Part shown: positions 59,980 to 64,000 of the stretch, in pieces | Position numbering within the stretch: position 1 is the stretch's first letter | How the letters are laid out: every line of letters begins with the position of its first letter | DNA from: Riptortus pedestris | Taxonomy: Eukaryota; Arthropoda; Insecta; Hemiptera; Alydidae | NCBI GenBank assembly: GCA_019009955.1 | Contig: CM032229.1 | Span: 84,219,001-84,283,000 of the forward strand | Direction of reading: 5' to 3' | DNA: 64,000 nucleotides | The notes under the pieces: generated by a model | Told to the model about the DNA's origin: nothing | The model's database searches: none | Seen by the model: the letters and a program-made list of their open reading frames with translations, nothing else | Made by a program: the position numbers and the translations under genes

Positions 59980-62099
59980 TAGCTCAGATACCCGGCTTCG
60001 CCCGGGAATTCATTTGAGGCTGAATGGTGATGGTATTTTTTAGCAGGCTTTACATTGCACAATATTTTGAAATTTACCCGTTCCAGTTTTTAGGATTGAT
60101 ACCCGTCGTTGCCGTGGATTTGCTAATAATAGAATATTTGTTCGATAAGGCTTCACTGTCTTCGATATTTTTATATTTCCCGTCTCTTATACATGTAAAT
60201 AAGGTGAATTTTTATTTCAGGCCTTCCTTATAACCCCCCTCCCGTTTGAACCTAAAAATTTTAATATAACTTATAATCATGGAAGAATTAATGCTAATTG
60301 ACATACCGAGCTTTGTTAAGTTCGTTAGTGCCCAATAAAATTGTTGGCTCCCGCTAAAGTTTTAACGTATAACTCATTTATACTTAGGTATACGACAAAA
60401 GTGTAATAACAAAAGTTACTCCAAATAACAAAATAAACAACTTCTGTTATGTTTATATTTGCCGAAACCCCAATAGGAAACGAAATATCGCTATTTTTAA
60501 TTTCAGGCCTCCCTTATAACCCCCACTCCTGCCCGTCCCTAGAAATGTTAGTATGGCTTATTATAAGGAAAGCGTTAGTGCTAATACACATACCGAGTTT
60601 TATTTATTTCGGCTGGGTCTTTTGTCCCAAATAAAATTGTTCACTTCCGCTATAGGTTTTAGCATATATCTCGTTTATAATTCGGTATACTAAAAAAGTG
60701 TATATAACAAAATTTACTCTAAATAACAAAATACACTTCCGCTATAGGTTTTAGCGTATATCTCGTTTTTAATACGGTATACGAAAAAAGTGTGTAAAAC
60801 AACTGAGGAAAGAAAGAGGGAGTGAGAAAGGTTCTAGATTACAGGAAGGTCTCCCCACCCGTCCCTGACGCTCCAGGTCAACCAACAGAACATGACTAAC
60901 GGCTAACTCTCAATTCCGCTAACATTACCTTATATTCAGATTCTATTTTCAATTCTAATTATGTATGTTTAAATACTTTCGTTTTTTGTGAATTCATTGA
61001 TGTTTTAAACACATTAAAGGATGAAATTACTTACTTCCGATTAATTAATGTTCCAGTGAAAGACAGAGGAAGGGGGGGGGGGGAGTAATATACTTTGCTC
61101 CTCATGAAACAGCTACTTGTTTTTAAAATGCTTCATACAATTGAAATGTTCTTGTTTATCGTCATGTTCATATTTGCCGAAAAACCAATAGGAAACGAAA
61201 TATCGCTATATTTAATTGCTGGCCTCCCTTATAACCCCCACTCCTGCCCATGCCTAGAAATGTTGATATGGTTTGTTATAATGAAAGCGTTAGTGCTAAT
61301 ACACATACCGAGTTTTATTTATTTCGGTTGGGTCTATTGTCCCAAATAAAATTGTTCACTTCCGCTATAGATTTTAGCGTATATCTCGTTTATTATTCGG
61401 TATACGAAAAAAGTGTATATAACAAATGTTACTCTAAATAACAAAGTAAACAACTTTTGTTATGTTCATATTTACCGAAAAACCAATAGGAAACGAAATA
61501 TCGCTATTTTTAATTTCTGGCTTCCCTTATAACCCCCACTTCTGCCCGTCCCTAGAAGAGTTGGTATGGCTTGTTATAATGAAAGCGTTAGTGCTAATAG
61601 ATATACCGAGTTTTACTTAGTTCAGTTGAGTGTTTTGTGCCAAATAAAAATATGACTCCCGCTATAATTTTTAGCGTATAACTCATTTATACTTCGGTAT
61701 ACGACGAAAGTGTATATATCAAAAGTTACTCTAAATAACAAAATAAATAACTTTTGTTATGTGCATATTTGCCGAAAAACCAATAGGAAACGAAATATCG
61801 CTATTTTTAATTTCAGGCCTCCCTTATAACCCCCACTCCTGTTCGTCTCAGAGAATAATAATATAGCCTAAAGTCTAAGTTGGGCTAGTAGTAATATACA
61901 TACCAAGTTTCATAAAATTCGGTTTAGCCGTTTATGCGTGAAAAGGTAACAAACAAACAAACAAACAAACAAACAAACAAACATACACGAAAGAAACAAA
62001 ATGCAGTTTTGGTGTCTATGACATGTGAAACGAAAAGTTATCGTGAAATTTCGCGAAAAAAATCAATGTACAGACAGAGGTTACAATTTTATATATATA
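59979..62099 (-). mobile_element. Non-autonomous Helitron L, in HINE, with its own insert
   Basis: Minus-strand element. The 3' CTAG is at 59979-59982, preceded by the hairpin CCCGGGCGAAGCCGGG. Tandem units of about 297 bp follow, recognisable by CCAATAGGAAACGAAATATC at about 60470, 61185, 61483 and 61780, then GAAACTTGGTATG-type sequence, (AAAC)n at 61957-61983 and the 5' region to 62099. Its first four bases (TCTA) lie beyond Helitron R, at 63704-63707. An unrelated stretch of roughly 350 bp (about 60800-61160) interrupts one unit, and a short piece at 60645-60800 is duplicated. There is no coding capacity. Confidence 0.82.
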
Positions 62100-63703
62100 C
62101 TAGCTTAGATACCCGGCTTCGCTCGGGAATTCATTTGAGGCTGAATGGTGATGGTATATTTTTGGCAAGGCTTTACATTGCACAATATTTTGACATTTAC
62201 CCGTTCCAGTGTTTAGGGTTAATACCCGTTGTTGGCATTTGTTAATAATAAAATTATTTTTTTTATGTAAAACTTCACTGTCCTGCATATTGTCATATTT
62301 CCCGTCTCCTGTGCATTATGCATAGATTTGAATTATTAAGGAGAAAATATTGATATACATTTGAGGTGAGGTACCTGGTAGTTCATATTGAAAAGAAGTG
62401 TTGAGCAAATTTCTCTAAATAACAAAATAAACAACTTTTGATATGTGCATATTTGCCGAAAACCCAATAGGAAATCATTATTATTAATTTCATGCCTCCC
62501 TTATAACCACCACTCCTGCCCGTCCCTAGAAATGTTAGAATGGCTTATTATAAGGAAGGCGTTAGTGCTAATACACATAATGAGTGTTTTATTTAGTTCG
62601 GTTGAGTCTTTTGTGCCAAATAAAATTGTTGTCTCCCGCTATAATTTTTAGCGTATAACGTCTTAATATTTCGGTATACGATGATAGTGTATATAAAAAA
62701 AAAAGTTTCTCTAAATAACAAAATAAACAACTTTTGTTATGTGCATATTTGCCGAAAATGCAATAGGAAGCGAAATATCACTATTATAAATTTCAGGCGT
62801 TCCTTATAACCCCCACTCCTGCCCGTCCCTAGAAATGTTAGTATAGCTTATTATAATGAAGGCGTTAGTACTAATTCACATAACCAGTTTGGTTTAATTC
62901 GGTTGAGTTTTTAGTGCCAAATAAAATTGTGGACTCCCACTTTAGTTTATAGCGTATAACTCATTTATGCTTCCGTATACGGCAAAAGTGCATATTACAA
63001 AAGTTACTCTAAATAACAAAATAAACAACTCTTGTTATGTGCATATTTGCTGAAAAAGCAATAGGAAACGAAATATCGCTATTTTTAATTTCTGGTCTCC
63101 CTTATAACCCCCACTCCTGCCCGTCCCTAGAAATGTTAGTATGGCTTATTATAAGTAAATCGTTAGTATTAATTCACACAGCGAGTTTGTTTTAGTTCGG
63201 TTGAGTCTTTTATGCCAAATAAAATTGTGGACTCCCGCTATAGTGTTTAGCGTATAACTCATTTATACTTCCGTATACGGCAAAAGTGCATAAAACAAAA
63301 GTTACTCTAAATTACAAAATAAACAACTTTTGTTATGAGCATATTTGCTGAAAAAGCAATAGAAAATGAAATATCGCTATTTTTAATTTCAGGCCTCCCT
63401 TATAACCCCCACTCCTGATTGTCTTAGAGAATATTAATATAGCCTAAAGTCTAAGTTGGGCTAGTAGTAATATACATACCAAGTTTCATAAAATTCGGTT
63501 CAGCCGTTTATGCGTGAAAAGGTAACAAACAAACAAACAAACAAATAAACAAACAAACAAATAAACAAACAAACAAACAAACAGACACCAAAGAAACAAA
63601 ATGCAGTTATGGTGTCTATGACATGTGAAACGAAAAGTTATCGTGAAATTTCGCGAAAAAAATCAATGTACAGACAGAGGTTACAATTTTATATATATAT
63701 AGA
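62100..63703 (-). mobile_element. Non-autonomous Helitron R, young, inserted in Helitron L
   Basis: Minus-strand element with 3' CTAG at 62100-62103, hairpin CCCGAGCGAAGCCGGG, four tandem units (anchor ATAGGAAA near 62467, 62763, 63061, and ATAGAAAA near 63359), (AAAC)n at about 63525-63582 and a 5' end TCTATATATATATAAAATTG finishing at 63703. The sequence is almost identical to 21241-22863; two overlapping frames translate identically over 62 and 68 codons in both copies. The frames themselves show no protein character. Confidence 0.88.
62380..63440 (-). repeat. Tandem array of about 297-bp units in Helitron R
   Basis: Four head-to-tail diverged units, each with CTCCCTTATAACCCCCACTC, GCCGTATACGGAAG-like and AGTTACTCTAAATAACAAAA blocks. 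Spacing of the anchor is 296, 298 and 298 bp. The same array occurs in Helitron L and in 21241-22863. Confidence 0.85.
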
Positions 63704-64000
63704 TAGATATATAAATATATGTCTGTTACCGCTCTAGCGGTCGCAATTTTTGTTTGATCGTTACCAAACTCGATATTTAGTCTTTTTATGTAAAAAGAAA
63801 GATCAAGTTCGTTAACGGCTGGAATCGGACAAGTAGGCGGTTTAGAGGGGAGGATTTTCGAAAATTCGAATTATCTCCGTTACTATACATCAGATCGAAA
63901 TATTGTATAGAACCAATCTTATTGAAAATTAAATTTACTATAAATATTGTTCTATACATTTATTCTGTATCTTGAATATTAACCGAGATATTTGCATTTG

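Larger units (their letters stand above)
59808..64000 (+). mobile_element. HINE copy split by two nested Helitrons, cut by window edge
   Basis: The left part 59808-59978 has the 5' end (AGCAAATTTCCCTTAAGAGA), the 5' block and the (TA)n slot. The right part 63708-64000 resumes at TATAAATATATGTCTGTTAC with the core (GCTCTAGCGGTCGCAATTTT, ATCTTATTGAAAATTAAATT, ATTAACCGAGATATTTGC) and runs off the window. Everything between is Helitron sequence inserted in the TA slot. The 3' hairpin is outside the window. Confidence 0.85.

Noticed and set aside
61934..62000. CRISPR-like array at the AAAC repeats
   Set aside because: It is a tetranucleotide microsatellite in a Helitron, without spacers, in a eukaryotic genome.

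Overview
This is a strongly AT-rich eukaryotic window made almost entirely of transposable elements, their decayed remains, microsatellites and featureless AT-rich DNA. I see no intact conserved protein-coding gene, rRNA, standalone tRNA, CRISPR array or bacterial-style operon. The repeat content (tRNA-derived SINEs, a 5S-rRNA-derived element, mariner, LINEs, rolling-circle elements with (TA)n tracts) suggests an invertebrate, most probably an arthropod; a crustacean such as a copepod is a guess that the sequence cannot settle. The short open frames are mostly pieces of repeats or read-through of microsatellites.

Two rolling-circle-type families dominate. Family 1 is a non-autonomous Helentron/DINE-1-like element (called HINE here). 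Its 5' end carries the perfect 20-bp palindrome GATTTCCCTTAAGGGAAATC inside AGCAGATTTCCC. This is followed by a conserved block, a (TA)n microsatellite, a core of about 300 bp, an inverted GGGAAATCTGCT near the 3' end, and a terminal ACGCAG-CCC-CTGCGT hairpin ending GACGGACTTTT. About twenty copies or fragments lie across the window: 1-533, 1383-2122, 6770-7740, 8601-9262, 20487-23058 (interrupted), 34148-34724, 38229-39025, 57552-58137, 59808-64000 (interrupted) and many shorter ones. Family 2 is a canonical non-autonomous Helitron: 5' TC at an A|T target, (TTTG)n near the 5' end, internal tandem units of about 297 bp, and a 3' GC hairpin followed by CTAG. Copies are at 840-2496 (interrupted), 5231-5660 (fragment), 21241-22863, 59979-62099 and 62100-63703.

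The two families host each other. A HINE sits inside the Helitron at 840-2496. Helitrons sit inside the (TA)n tracts of two different HINEs (20487-23058 and 59808-64000). At the right end, one Helitron is inserted in the 5' TA tract of another Helitron that is itself inside a HINE, a three-level nest with clean A|T junctions. The Helitrons at 21241-22863 and 62100-63703 lie in opposite orientation about 39 kb apart and are nearly identical, so they are young.

Other elements: a tRNA-derived SINE family (534-755, 5975-6160, 23119-23345, 24923-25150, 49493-49685, 58365-58490 and fragments); a 5S-rRNA-related element on the minus strand (13700-14060); a solo LTR with a 4-bp target duplication (35535-36252); an internally deleted mariner with intact inverted repeats (44705-45474); four LINE reverse-transcriptase fossils (19305-19790, 41380-41727, 46300-46950, 49966-50150); and two fold-back structures (33405-33655, 51351-51671).

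Possible host-gene exons are weak and isolated: GC-rich minus-strand islands at 32646-32830 (signal-peptide-like, ending at a splice donor) and 16452-16559 (transmembrane-like), a possible 28-bp micro-exon at 27341-27368, and an unassigned 146-codon frame at 51873-52313. If real, the minus-strand pieces would mean the window lies largely in introns or between genes. None can be tied to a known protein by eye.
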